A stretch of DNA of 64,000 nt, from the NCBI RefSeq assembly GCF_044762655.1, contig NZ_JBIWER010000006.1, forward strand, positions 1 to 64,000. Direction: 5' to 3'. How positions within the stretch are numbered: position 1 is the first letter of the stretch; each line of letters opens with the position of its first letter. Below are positions 43,613-52,551 of this stretch, piece by piece. The notes beneath the pieces are model-generated. The model made no database searches, had not been told where the DNA came from, and worked only from the letters and a program-made list of their open reading frames with translations. Made by a program: the position numbers and the translations under genes. The stretch comes from Psychrobacillus sp044762655. Its GTDB lineage: Bacteria > Bacillota > Bacilli > Bacillales_A > Planococcaceae.

Positions 43613-44332
43613 CTATTCAAAATCTACTCTTTTTTTGTATTTTTCCATCATCTCTTCGTTATGGAGATGGCTATCGGATAGGTTGGCGCTTTTAAAAACA
43701 GGCAATTCTTCTGTCTCCCAACTTATTTCTTCAATTACTTCGCTCAGGAGTGCATTGAGTAGCGCAGCACCTACCACTGTAGAGGCTGGACCATATTGCA
43801 GTCCTTTATTAATTAATAAACCATCACCAACTGGGACATGTGTGTTTAACACAATATCCACTACTTGCTCTAATCGTTTACCACTCGGATGACGCCCTTC
43901 TTGGTCCTTGTACAGCAAAGATTGAAGAGAAAGGACTAAGATTCCTGTTTCCTTTCCTAAGAAAGCCACATCAATTGGTGCTGGGTTACGACCAGAAGTA
44001 GAAATGACAATTAGAATATCATTCGGTTCGAAGTTTATTTGATCCTTATTTCGATCAATAAATGTCGGATCTTTTTCATTCTGTGAAGATGTCAATGCAC
44101 CTTTATGTAGCATTAAAGGCTCTAATGTAATAGGAGCAACTGGTACGAGTCCACCTGCACGGTAATATGCTTCCTGAGCCAAAAGGTGAGAATGTCCACA
44201 ACCGAACAATTGAAGTATTCCACCCTTTTTAATACGTTCTGCAATTAATTTAGAAGCAATTGCTATATTTTCTTTTTCGTGTTCTGCAACTTGCTCCAGC
44301 AAAGTATTTATTTCCTTCCAATAGGACTGCAT
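43613..44332 (-). CDS. SIS-domain protein (UPF0309 family)
   Basis: A 239-residue sugar-isomerase-fold protein: 'LFGCGHSHLLAQEAYYRAGG', 'ILIVISTSGRNPAPIDVAFL' (the SIS phosphosugar loop) and 'QYGPASTVVGAALLNALLSE'. It lacks the deaminase domains of GlmS. Its place between nagA and nagB, 20 bases after nagA, suggests a role with amino-sugar phosphates; the reaction is unproven. Related to MurQ only by fold. Confidence 0.85.
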   Translation of the reverse strand: MQSYWKEINTLLEQVAEHEKENIAIASKLIAERIKKGGILQLFGCGHSHLLAQEAYYRAGGLVPVAPITLEPLMLHKGALTSSQNEKDPTFIDRNKDQINFEPNDILIVISTSGRNPAPIDVAFLGKETGILVLSLQSLLYKDQEGRHPSGKRLEQVVDIVLNTHVPVGDGLLINKGLQYGPASTVVGAALLNALLSEVIEEISWETEELPVFKSANLSDSHLHNEEMMEKYKKRVDFE

Positions 44333-44352
44333 TTGATCACCAGCCTTTTCTT

Positions 44353-45507
44353 TTAATTTTCAAATACAATTTTTCCCCGACAGATTGTTTTTTGGATATT
44401 CAATTCCATATCCAATATAACCAAATCTGCATCGAATCCTTCACCAATATAGCCTTTATGCGGTAACTTCAATTGCTTCGCAGCATTTGTAGAAGACATT
44501 GACACAAGTTCTTTCAGAGAACAATTCGTCGACTGCTTCATATTACGCAAAGCCTGGTCCATAGTCAGTATACTTCCCGCTAAAGCGCCGCTAGACAAAT
44601 GGGCACCTTTTTCCGTCACATGTACAGTTTGTCCACCAAGATCATACTCCCCATACGCTAATCCCTTGGCACGCATCGCATCTGTTATCAATATAATTCC
44701 TTCTGCACCTTTTAAACGAAATGCAACATTTACTGCTTTTGTATGACTATGTATATAATCCACGATAATTTCCACTTGCATTCTCTCTTCCATTAAGACA
44801 GATCCGACTATACCTGGTTCACGATGATGAAACGGTCTCATTTGGTTATATAAATGAGTCGCCTGTCTAGCTCCTAAATGAACTGCCTTTTCTACCTCTT
44901 CTGAAGTGGCATCTGAATGTCCGATAGAAACGACAATCCCTTCCTTACTCATAGCTTGTACAAATTCAAAGCCACCAGCTACTTCCGGAGCAACTGTCAC
45001 TTGTTTAATACGGTTGCCACTCAGCTTTTGCCACTTTCGAAATTGCTCAATAGACGGCTCTGTTATATGCCCTACTGGCTGTGCTCCAGCCCATTTAGTT
45101 GAAATATAAGGACCTTCTACATGGATGCCCAAAATCTCTGCTTCATCTTCATTATTAACAAATTCGCCTACATTTTTGAGTGCCGCTTCAATTGCATCGA
45201 CTTGTTGCGTAATCGTAGTCGGCAAATAGCTAGTCGTACCCTCTTTAACTAATGAGCGCGCCATTCCTCTAAGCGCTTCTTCCGTAGCATCCATCATGTC
45301 AAATCCAGCAGAACCGTGAATATGCATATCAATAAACCCTGGCATAACAATCCAATTCTTTGAAGTTCCATCTAAATAGATATCAGCCTCGACTTGTAAA
45401 TCTTGTCCAAGTTGTTCAATCTTACCCTCTCGTATAAACAAATCTCCAATAAACTCCTGGTCATAATTCACTATAGTAACATTCGATATAAATATAGTTC
45501 TGTTCAT
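44353..45507 (-). CDS. nagA: N-acetylglucosamine-6-phosphate deacetylase
   Basis: About 384 residues, amidohydrolase fold. 'MPGFIDMHIHGSAGFDMMDA' has the N-terminal metal site, 'GIHVEGPYIS' the Glu ligand, 'VSIGHSDATSEE' and 'ATHLYNQMRPFHHREPGI' the His ligands, and 'LITDAMRA' the catalytic Asp. I start at the ATG ending at 45507, seven bases after GGAGGTG; a GTG three codons earlier overlaps the ribosome site. Confidence 0.94.
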   Translation of the reverse strand: MNRTIFISNVTIVNYDQEFIGDLFIREGKIEQLGQDLQVEADIYLDGTSKNWIVMPGFIDMHIHGSAGFDMMDATEEALRGMARSLVKEGTTSYLPTTITQQVDAIEAALKNVGEFVNNEDEAEILGIHVEGPYISTKWAGAQPVGHITEPSIEQFRKWQKLSGNRIKQVTVAPEVAGGFEFVQAMSKEGIVVSIGHSDATSEEVEKAVHLGARQATHLYNQMRPFHHREPGIVGSVLMEERMQVEIIVDYIHSHTKAVNVAFRLKGAEGIILITDAMRAKGLAYGEYDLGGQTVHVTEKGAHLSSGALAGSILTMDQALRNMKQSTNCSLKELVSMSSTNAAKQLKLPHKGYIGEGFDADLVILDMELNIQKTICRGKIVFEN

Positions 45508-45544
45508 TTTCAGCACCTCCGCAGTTTACTTATCTACACATATA

Positions 45545-45590
45545 ATAAAGAAAAGCTGTTTAATATGGAATCCCAGATTAAACAGCTTTT
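45545..45590 (-). terminator. Terminator of nagE
   Basis: Minus-strand stem AAGCTGTTTAAT/ATTAAACAGCTT and a T-rich tail, 11 bases past nagE. It splits nagE from nagA, so nagA either has its own promoter or depends on read-through. Confidence 0.85.
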
Positions 45591-45600
45591 CAATTATTAA

Positions 45601-47049
45601 CTATTTACGAATTTTCTCAATTTCATCTGCAACAAATTGTACGCTTGTTCCAACAATAACTTGAATACTTTTCGGTCCTACTACATTAATACCTGGTACA
45701 CCAGTGTCTTTTATTTTCTTTTGATCGACTTTATCCATATCTAAAACTTCTACTCTTAAACGAGTTGTACAGTGATCTACAGACGCCACATTCGCATCTC
45801 CACCTAGACCATCATAGATTCTAGTCGCCATATTTGAATACTTATCATCAGATGAAACTACAACAGTTTCTTCATTCTCATCTGTGTCGTCTTCTCTACC
45901 TGGAGTTTTTAAGTTAAACTTCACGATTAAGAAACGGAATAAGAAATAGTAAATAACTGCAAAAACTAATCCTTGAAGTAATAGCATCAGCGGCATATTT
46001 GCAATAGGAATACGTAAACTTAAAACATAATCGACTAACCCTGCGCTAAATCCAAAGCCCGCAGTCCAGTGAAAGGATGCTGCGATGAACAAAGATAAAC
46101 CTGTTAATGCTGCATGAACTACATAAAGTGCTGGAGCTAGGAACATGAACGAAAATTCAAGCGGCTCTGTAACACCTGTAAAGAATGATGCAAAACCAGC
46201 TGCTAGCATAAGAGAAGCTGCTTGTTTTTTCCGTTTCGTTTTAGCTGTGTGATACATCGCAAGAGCTGCTGCCGGTAATCCGAACATCATAATCGGGAAG
46301 AATCCAGCCTGGTACATACCAGTTACACCTTTAACACCTTCGCTACTCCAGAACTTATTGATATCACTAATACCAATAGTATCAAACCAAAATACCGCAT
46401 TTAGAGCATGGTGTAAGCCAGTAGGTATTAATAGTCTATTAAAGAATCCATAAAGACCAGCACCTGCTGCTCCCATACTACTAATTGCTTCACCAAAGTT
46501 AACTAGACCACCAAAAACGATTGGCCAAATGAAAAATAATGCTGCTGAAGCAACTAACATAGCAACTGCAGACATAATAGGTACTAGACGTTTTCCACTA
46601 AAGAATGCTAAGAAATCCGGTAATTTCACGTGACTGAAGCGGTTATACATTAATGCTGCTACAAGACCAGCAAGAATACCTATAAATGCATTATTAACTT
46701 TTCCAAATGCAGGATCTACATTCTCTACATCTACTCCCTGCAATAATGACACTGTCCCACTGGAAAGCATCGTTGTCACAACTAGGAATGCAACTAATCC
46801 ACTTAATGCAGAAGCTCCATCCTTTTCCTTCGACATCCCGATTGCTACCCCTACTGCAAATAGGATAGGAATATTATCGATAATCGAGGCACCAGCTTTT
46901 ATTAAAAAGGCTGCAAGTACGTTTCCAGATCCCCATCCACTCGGGTCGATCCAGTATCCAATACCCATAAGTATTGCAGCTGCTGGTAATACAGCTACTG
47001 GAAGCATTAAAGAACGTCCCAGTCTTTGTAAAAATTTCATCATCATCAT
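45601..47049 (-). CDS. nagE: PTS N-acetylglucosamine transporter, EIICB
   Basis: A 482-residue permease. The IIC membrane domain fills about 1-370 ('LMLPVAVLPAAAILMGIGYW', 'PTGLHHALNAVFWFDTIGI', 'GVTEPLEFSFMFLAP'); the IIB domain at 405-482 has the phosphorylated Cys in 'VDHCTTRLRVEV'. The IIA domain is absent and supplied by the gene at 47965. Four consecutive ATGs follow AAAAAGGAGA; which is used is unclear. Specificity for GlcNAc rather than glucose is supported by neighbouring nagA and nagB. Confidence 0.92.
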   Translation of the reverse strand: MMMMKFLQRLGRSLMLPVAVLPAAAILMGIGYWIDPSGWGSGNVLAAFLIKAGASIIDNIPILFAVGVAIGMSKEKDGASALSGLVAFLVVTTMLSSGTVSLLQGVDVENVDPAFGKVNNAFIGILAGLVAALMYNRFSHVKLPDFLAFFSGKRLVPIMSAVAMLVASAALFFIWPIVFGGLVNFGEAISSMGAAGAGLYGFFNRLLIPTGLHHALNAVFWFDTIGISDINKFWSSEGVKGVTGMYQAGFFPIMMFGLPAAALAMYHTAKTKRKKQAASLMLAAGFASFFTGVTEPLEFSFMFLAPALYVVHAALTGLSLFIAASFHWTAGFGFSAGLVDYVLSLRIPIANMPLMLLLQGLVFAVIYYFLFRFLIVKFNLKTPGREDDTDENEETVVVSSDDKYSNMATRIYDGLGGDANVASVDHCTTRLRVEVLDMDKVDQKKIKDTGVPGINVVGPKSIQVIVGTSVQFVADEIEKIRK

Positions 47050-47103
47050 TCATCTCCTTTTTCCTGTCATAATTAAAATATAATAATATAAAATAATGCC
47101 AAC

Positions 47104-47928
47104 TTACGAAACTTGCTTTCTTAAACGTTCAATATGCAGTGCGATATAGCCTAACTCTTCTTCTGGAAACTCAATTCCATGCGCTTCCTTCAGTTCTTTT
47201 GCTAGTTGGGTTGCGCAGCTATAGCCTACCGGAAATTTTTTTCTAATCATCACAAGCATTTCTTCATCCATCATGTGAAGCTCAGACTGATTTAACCTTG
47301 TTAGCGCAAAACGCAAATGGGTTATTAATCGATGATAGGAAATATCATCTTCCTCAATCTCAATGTTCAAATACTGTTTAACCGATAAAACCATGCTCTT
47401 GATCAAATTCGTTTGCCTTATCGTTTGATGTAAATCCCCCCCTTGAATTTTCATCGTATGTATGTGAAGCGCTATGTAAGCCGCTTCATCAACAGGCATT
47501 TCTACCTGACACGTATTATTTATATGCTGGACTGCCCAAAGACCGATTTCAAACTCCGCTCTATATAGAACGCGAATCTCATGGAGAAGCCTGTTGTTTA
47601 GATTAATACTATCCTTAGCTCGTTCAATAGCAAAAGAAATATGATCAGTTAAAGCAATATGAATATGCTCATTTAATCTAGTATTTAAATACGTCTCTGC
47701 GTAGGTGATTATTTCCTCTGAGATCGTAAAATGCTCTTCAGGAATGCGACTTAATAGCTGCACTAGCTTGTCATTTTCTTGCATGACAAAAATCTTTTCA
47801 ATTTTTGAACCAATGATTATATCATTTCGTTTCTTTTGAAAAGCTATGCCCGAGCCAATTGCTATTTTCTCACGTCCATCTTGTAAAACAATCACAGCGT
47901 TATTATTAAGTATCTTTGTGATTTTAAT
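47104..47928 (-). CDS. BglG/GlcT-type transcription antiterminator, apparent ATT start
   Basis: About 274 residues: RNA-binding CAT domain (1-60), PRD1 (about 70-170) and PRD2 (about 175-274), with PRD histidines in 'LTDHISFAIERA', 'AAYIALHIHTMK' and 'LGYIALHIERLR'. It should bind the RAT at 48549-48585 and prevent termination when PTS phosphorylation is low. Family alignment needs the N-terminus 'KITKILNNNAVIVLQDGREK', which is encoded only if translation begins at ATT (47926-47928); GAAAGGAG lies nine bases upstream. The first canonical codon, GTG at 47895, removes 11 residues of the RNA-binding domain and has no ribosome site. Confidence 0.88.
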   Translation of the reverse strand: MKITKILNNNAVIVLQDGREKIAIGSGIAFQKKRNDIIIGSKIEKIFVMQENDKLVQLLSRIPEEHFTISEEIITYAETYLNTRLNEHIHIALTDHISFAIERAKDSINLNNRLLHEIRVLYRAEFEIGLWAVQHINNTCQVEMPVDEAAYIALHIHTMKIQGGDLHQTIRQTNLIKSMVLSVKQYLNIEIEEDDISYHRLITHLRFALTRLNQSELHMMDEEMLVMIRKKFPVGYSCATQLAKELKEAHGIEFPEEELGYIALHIERLRKQVS

Positions 47929-47964
47929 GAAAGCCAGCTCCTTTCACATGCTTCACGCCTGTAC

Positions 47965-48447
47965 TTACTTTTGGGAAACCGTCATTACTAACGTTTCACC
48001 TGCAGCACTAGTTGTGGCATCCGCGTATTCTACAGCTCTCTCTGTACTATTCGTAATTATGATTGGCGTGATAATACTCGGAACTTTATCTTTAATAAGC
48101 TCCCATTCTACTTCCATCAGCTTTTGTCCAACAGAAACCTTATCGCCTTCGTTTACAAACACAGAAAACCCTTCACCCTTAAGTGCGACAGTTTCCAACC
48201 CAACGTGAATGAGGACCTCGGTTTCATCCTTTGCACGAATACCAATAGCATGCTTTGTTTTGGAAATTAGCACGACCGTTCCATCGATTGGCGCAACTAC
48301 ATCTCCTCCGACAGGCATGATAGCTACTCCCTCACCCATCATTTTTTGACTGAAGACTGGATCTGGAACTTGTTCTAAAGAAACCACTTGACCATTTAAC
48401 GGTGCGAATACTTGTACGTTATTTTTTTTCTTAAATTTAGCAAACAT
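47965..48447 (-). CDS. PTS glucose-type EIIA component
   Basis: A 160-residue stand-alone EIIA(Glc)-like protein. 'PLNGQVVSLEQVPDPVFSQK' and 'VLIHVGLETVALKGEGF' are the family motifs; the latter's His takes phosphate from HPr. It presumably passes it to the NagE IIB domain. First gene after the RAT leader, 36 bases before the antiterminator start. Confidence 0.93.
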   Translation of the reverse strand: MFAKFKKKNNVQVFAPLNGQVVSLEQVPDPVFSQKMMGEGVAIMPVGGDVVAPIDGTVVLISKTKHAIGIRAKDETEVLIHVGLETVALKGEGFSVFVNEGDKVSVGQKLMEVEWELIKDKVPSIITPIIITNSTERAVEYADATTSAAGETLVMTVSQK

Positions 48448-48500
48448 TTGTTAAACTCCTTTGAGTAAAATATATTAAATTATCCGATCGATAAGAACAT

Positions 48501-48562
48501 AAAAAGGCATGGGGCAAAGGAAAAGAATAATAATATTCTCTCTCGTTTTACCACCATGCCTG
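48501..48562 (-). terminator. Antiterminator-controlled terminator of the PTS operon
   Basis: Minus strand GGCATGG (48554-48560) pairs with CCATGCC (48506-48512) across about 40 bases, followed by TTTTTATG. The 5' arm is part of the RAT, so the two structures exclude each other. Confidence 0.75.
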
Positions 48563-48585
48563 CAAAGTTCAGTAACATGTGACCA
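48549..48585 (-). promoter_or_regulatory. RAT (ribonucleic antiterminator), GlcT type
   Basis: Minus strand 'TCACATGTTACTGAACTTTG' followed by 'CAGGCATGGTGG' resembles ptsG-type RAT sequences (TGTTACTG...CAGGCATG). It precedes the IIA gene and overlaps the terminator's first arm. Confidence 0.82.
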
Positions 48586-48605
48586 ATATGTGTATTTATA
48601 ATCAG

Positions 48606-48634
48606 ATAATACCATTAAAGCCTACAAAATGCAA
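48606..48634 (-). promoter_or_regulatory. Promoter of the PTS/antiterminator operon
   Basis: Minus strand -35 TTGCAT (48629-48634), 17 bases, -10 TATTAT (48606-48611), 20-25 bases before the RAT. Confidence 0.6.
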
Positions 48635-48644
48635 TGCAAATTTA

Positions 48645-50873
48645 TTAGTAAGGAAACGACCTTCCTTTTTCTGAAATTTTGTGTGCAAGTCGAATAGTTG
48701 AAACTGCTAACTCTGCATAAGAAACTTCTTTTTTAGGATTGAATGCCCCGTGATCCACCTCTAATAATTCTAATGCGTTAGCTAAAGCAACATACCCTAC
48801 TAGTTCCTGTTGTACTTTATCCGCGTCTGAAAATGGAAGTTTATAAATAGTAGATTGCTTTGCTGCCTGGTCGAGTCCTAATGCACGTATATACCAAACT
48901 GCTAGCTGTTCTTTACTAATTGGTTCATCTATTGCAAAGTTCTTCGTATCAGGTATTATAATACCCATTTCAACTGCCCGCTCTACAGATTGGTATAACG
49001 GATGCTTTGGACCGATATTGTCGAATGATTGTTTGTTATTTTCTTGTTCCGGATAATAGTAATCTGCATACATATATGTTAGAGATTTCATTAGAACTTG
49101 GAGGGCTTCCCCTTTCGCAATAGCAGCATCACCGTTAAACTTCTTTGGATCCTTTACGTCAAGAATTTTAGCATTTATAAAATAGTTAAGTTCTTCCTCT
49201 GCCCAAGGATGTGACACAACAGTTGGATTACTGTTTCCATCTAAAGCCATCCACTCACCAGTTAGAGCGTTTAAAGTATTGTAAGATCTATCGTTATATA
49301 AAGGAGAATAGACAAGCTCATAGTGAGTATTATCTGGTTTATAGTTGGCCTTCATATAATTGAGTTTTAAACTTAATGAATTCCCGATAATTTCCTTCGC
49401 CTTTTTTTCAGCAATTGCTTTTGTTGGTGATGGCCAATTTGCCACCTCTTGATAATTCACATAAAGATTATTTAACGAGCCATCCTTTGCAACTCCTACA
49501 CTAATATGATCGCCCGAAACAATTATGCCATTTACCACTCTCGGGAAATTAAACATGTAAGTTCCTTGTATTTCGTCTACATATGCCGCTTCCGTTGGCT
49601 TTGCATAGTGATGTAAATAAGATGGAGCCCAATTTTTCATATGTTCAATCGCTTTTTCAAGCGCTTTTTTTTCTGAAATAGGCTTCGCTTCGCTCGGCTT
49701 CTTTCCTAGCTGTTCTAGAATTTGATTCTTCATATTATAGTACTGAGTGATTTCGCCTGTTTTTTTATTTATTTCTAGGTTTGCTCCTAAACCACCATTT
49801 GGAATGCTATACATATATTGAACACTAATAACTTGCTGCCCATTATAATTTTTTGTTTCACTAATTGAATCGATACTTAATTTAACGTTCTTTATATCGA
49901 TCTTCAGTAGTTTCTCTACCTTTTTCTTTACCTCTTCTACAGTAGTCCCAGCCACATTCTTTGACGGCAAAGGTTTTGAAGTAAGCATAGTGAGGCTCGT
50001 TTTCTTAGGGAAATTCGCAGAGTAACCATTCAAAGTTAAATATTTTCCAGTCGACGCATGAACACCAAGTAAACTTGGTGTCGGCTGATAAATGAGACGT
50101 ACTAGTCGTTCACCAGTTTGATAGTCCGTTTCGATTTGGTATTGCTTTTCTACATATAGATTTTCTTTCACTTTTTTTAGGATAGCATCCTTCGCTTTTA
50201 CTTGTTTTACATCATCAAAGGTATATGCTTTGTTAGCTTCTGAATTTTTATAAAAACCAACGATTTCACCGTCCCCTAAAACAGAGACTTCTATGCGTTG
50301 ATCAGCAATGGGAACTTTGTTTTTCAAACGACTGTAAGAAAATGAATATCGAATTGGCTCCGTTAGTAATTGAGTTGGATAATAGCCATAAGAATCTGTT
50401 TCTAATTGGTACTCTCCGCCATCCAAATATTTTTTCATAAAAGCTCCTGCAATTTTCTGTGCATCCGCTTTGGAAACTTTAGCAGGAAAAAGAGCATCCT
50501 TTACATTTGCCGGTTGATAATAGAAGTTTTCTATTTGTAAATCCTTCCCTACAAATGAAACATTCCCATATAATTGTTTTCCATTGATTGTTTTTGTGAA
50601 GTATAAATCATAACGCATTGTTTCCTCACCAGGATAATAATATCCACCATTCATTTGAAAATCAGCTTTTGCTAAAAAGTCAAATTGCTTCGGAAAAAAT
50701 TCCCGAAACTTCTTGATTAGGTCATCTTTCGTGAACACATTTTCTGTGGATGCAGCTTGAATTTGCACAGGTGGTTGTTCGTTTAAAGTCGTTGTTGCAT
50801 TAACGTTCGTTGAAAAGAGTCCAAGTGATAATGCAGAAGCTCCTAGTATTATACCAACATGTTTTAAACCCAT
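48645..50873 (-). CDS. Secreted YcdB/YcdC-domain protein with SLH-like C-terminus
   Basis: A 742-residue exported protein. Signal peptide 'IILGASALSLGLFSTNVNA'; then two long regions of the YcdB/YcdC type (related to thermolysin propeptide/PepSY-like folds), e.g. 'YNGQQVISVQYMYSIPNGG' and 'KKTGEITQYYNMKNQIL'. The last ~180 residues resemble S-layer homology repeats ('NAKILDVKDPKKFNGDAAIA', 'VERAVEMGIIIPDTKNFA', 'YVALANALELLEVDHGAF'), which would hold it on the cell wall. No peptidase motif is seen. Role unknown. Confidence 0.85.
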   Translation of the reverse strand: MGLKHVGIILGASALSLGLFSTNVNATTTLNEQPPVQIQAASTENVFTKDDLIKKFREFFPKQFDFLAKADFQMNGGYYYPGEETMRYDLYFTKTINGKQLYGNVSFVGKDLQIENFYYQPANVKDALFPAKVSKADAQKIAGAFMKKYLDGGEYQLETDSYGYYPTQLLTEPIRYSFSYSRLKNKVPIADQRIEVSVLGDGEIVGFYKNSEANKAYTFDDVKQVKAKDAILKKVKENLYVEKQYQIETDYQTGERLVRLIYQPTPSLLGVHASTGKYLTLNGYSANFPKKTSLTMLTSKPLPSKNVAGTTVEEVKKKVEKLLKIDIKNVKLSIDSISETKNYNGQQVISVQYMYSIPNGGLGANLEINKKTGEITQYYNMKNQILEQLGKKPSEAKPISEKKALEKAIEHMKNWAPSYLHHYAKPTEAAYVDEIQGTYMFNFPRVVNGIIVSGDHISVGVAKDGSLNNLYVNYQEVANWPSPTKAIAEKKAKEIIGNSLSLKLNYMKANYKPDNTHYELVYSPLYNDRSYNTLNALTGEWMALDGNSNPTVVSHPWAEEELNYFINAKILDVKDPKKFNGDAAIAKGEALQVLMKSLTYMYADYYYPEQENNKQSFDNIGPKHPLYQSVERAVEMGIIIPDTKNFAIDEPISKEQLAVWYIRALGLDQAAKQSTIYKLPFSDADKVQQELVGYVALANALELLEVDHGAFNPKKEVSYAELAVSTIRLAHKISEKGRSFPY

Positions 50874-50989
50874 AAAATCTCTCCTTCATTTGCAGTCTTT
50901 GAATTCTATGATTGCAGATGAAAGAAAATGCCAATTATTTTATAGTAAATCTTACTGAAGTATATAGAAATGAAATCCAATTTTGATTT

Positions 50990-51078
50990 TCGCTGCGGCC
51001 GGACGCTTTCCGTGGGCACGGCTCGAGCCTATAGTCTCTCCCTCGTGCTGTCCCACTGGAGTCGCCGACCTGCGCTAC
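50990..51078. repeat. GC-rich dispersed Bacillaceae repeat
   Basis: 'CGGCCGGACGCTTTCCGTGG' opens and 'GGAGTCGCCGACCTGCGCT' closes a GC-rich stretch in an otherwise AT-rich gap (50874-51215). This sequence type recurs in intergenic regions of many Bacillaceae chromosomes. No coding capacity; the rest of the gap contains only the terminator at 51165-51200. Confidence 0.7.
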
Positions 51079-51164
51079 AATCAACATAATCAACCTTTTA
51101 TATAACTTATAAAAATCGATATTAAGTAATTCGTATTTTAAATTTACTCAGTGATTGTTCTATT

Positions 51165-51200
51165 GAAAAAGCACAGTACCTTTTGTGTAGGTACCATGCT
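51165..51200 (-). terminator. Terminator of the 51216 DUF1292 gene
   Basis: Minus-strand hairpin AGCATGGTACCT/AGGTACTGTGCT followed by TTTTT. Confidence 0.8.
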
Positions 51201-51215
51201 CCAGTTTAGAAGTTA

Positions 51216-51515
51216 TTATCTTTTTTTCTGTTTAGTAAAGTTATTTTTCTCTAGCTTGATATAGGCTGCAGACACATTCTCAAACTCTTCTTCACTTTCC
51301 ATCATGACAAAGCTATTGTCATCTGCTACTTTGAAAAAGAAAATACCTATATCTTCTTCTGAGTCTTGCTGTATATCTTCTATAAAACTAACTGCAACAT
51401 ATTCTTTATCCTCAACAAGCAAATAACCTAAAACTTTCATTTCCTGTTCTTGGTCATTTTCATCTAATACCTTGAATGTCCCGCCAACTTCCAGTTTATC
51501 ATCATTTTGTAACAT
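51216..51515 (-). CDS. DUF1292 acidic small protein (copy 2)
   Basis: A 99-residue DUF1292 (YrzB-like) protein: 'GGTFKVLDENDQEQEMKVLG', 'DKEYVAVSFIEDIQQDSEED' and 'IGIFFFKVADDNSF'. Soluble, acidic, function unknown. Unlike the neighbouring copy it ends in a basic tail ('KNNFTKQKKR'). ATG with GGAGGAAAAGG upstream. Confidence 0.85.
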   Translation of the reverse strand: MLQNDDKLEVGGTFKVLDENDQEQEMKVLGYLLVEDKEYVAVSFIEDIQQDSEEDIGIFFFKVADDNSFVMMESEEEFENVSAAYIKLEKNNFTKQKKR

Positions 51516-51541
51516 TCCCTTTTCCTCCTACCTTTAAATTG

Positions 51542-51563
51542 AAAAAAAGAGGAATCATCCTCT
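51542..51563 (-). terminator. Terminator of the 51578 DUF1292 gene
   Basis: Minus-strand hairpin GAGGA/TCCTC with a 4-base loop and a seven-T run. Confidence 0.75.
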
Positions 51564-51577
51564 CATTCTCAAATTAC

Positions 51578-51868
51578 CTATTCTGCATCTTCTTCTGCTT
51601 CTTCCGCTTCCAGAAATGCTGCTGATACTTTTTCAAATTCTTCATCTGTTTCTATTTCCGCTAAGTCTTCTCCCTCAATAACTTGGAAAAAGAATACGTC
51701 CATGTCTTCGTCTGTTTCCTCTTGCGTATCCTCTGCGAATGCAACTGCTGCATACTCTTTATCTTCAATTGTTAAAAGCCCGATTACTTCGATTTCTTGC
51801 TCACGATCATCTTCATCTAATACTGTTAGGATTTCTCCCACTTCAATGCTTCCCATTTTTTCTTCCAT
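51578..51868 (-). CDS. DUF1292 acidic small protein (copy 1)
   Basis: A 96-residue DUF1292 protein very rich in Glu/Asp: 'VGEILTVLDEDDREQEIEVI', 'DKEYAAVAFAEDTQEETDED', ending 'LEAEEAEEDAE'. A tandem paralogue of the gene at 51216, each with its own terminator. DUF1292 genes are often next to yrrK/yrzB in Bacillus; here they are elsewhere. Function unknown. Confidence 0.87.
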   Translation of the reverse strand: MEEKMGSIEVGEILTVLDEDDREQEIEVIGLLTIEDKEYAAVAFAEDTQEETDEDMDVFFFQVIEGEDLAEIETDEEFEKVSAAFLEAEEAEEDAE

Positions 51869-51970
51869 TCAAAATTCCTCCTTTTATTTAATAGTATTAT
51901 TCATAGTTCCCTGCTTATTCAAATCATCTCATATTCGTTAGCCTATAGCAAAATCCTACCTATAATATGA

Positions 51971-52525
51971 TTATATTTCTTTTATTACCCTAGCTGGATT
52001 TCCACCAACCATTACATTATCTGGGATATCCTTTATAACGATTGCTCCCGAAGCTACCACTACATTGTTCCCTATTTTCACGCCAGGATTAATCACAGCT
52101 CGGCCACCTATCCAGACATTGTGCCCGATATGTATAGGCTTACCATACTCTGTACCTGCTATTCTTTCTTGTGCATTTAATGGATGCGTCGCAGTATATA
52201 AATGAACACCAGGAGCGATAAAGCAGTTATCCCCAATTCTGATCTCACATACATCTAGAAATACGCAGTCAAAATTAGCATAAAAATTTTCACCTACATG
52301 AATGTTGTACCCATAATCACAACGAAAAGTTGGTTCCACATAAAAAGCACCATTTGTGGAGCCAAACAGTTCATGTATCAGATTTGTACGTTTATCGTCT
52401 TCTGTTTCGAGTGTTTGATTATACAATCTCGTTAACCGCCTTGCATTCATTCTTCCCTCAAATAATTCAGGATCAGCTGGATTATATAGTTCCCCAATTA
52501 ACATCTTCTCTTTTTCTGATTTCAT
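51971..52525 (-). CDS. maa: Maltose/galactoside O-acetyltransferase family protein
   Basis: A 184-residue left-handed beta-helix acetyltransferase. 'MLIGELYNPADPELFEGRMNA' region is the Maa/LacA N-terminal signature; hexapeptide repeats include 'GDNCFIAPGVHLYTATHPL' with the catalytic His and 'IGHNVWIGGRAVINPGVKIG'. Transfers acetyl from acetyl-CoA to a sugar; the true substrate is not certain. Confidence 0.88.
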   Translation of the reverse strand: MKSEKEKMLIGELYNPADPELFEGRMNARRLTRLYNQTLETEDDKRTNLIHELFGSTNGAFYVEPTFRCDYGYNIHVGENFYANFDCVFLDVCEIRIGDNCFIAPGVHLYTATHPLNAQERIAGTEYGKPIHIGHNVWIGGRAVINPGVKIGNNVVVASGAIVIKDIPDNVMVGGNPARVIKEI

Positions 52526-52551
52526 ACAATTTCCCCCTTATTAGGAATAGC

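Noticed and set aside
43613..44332. MurQ (N-acetylmuramic acid 6-phosphate etherase) assignment for the SIS protein
   Set aside because: It is shorter than MurQ (about 300 residues), and its motifs fit the UPF0309 group.
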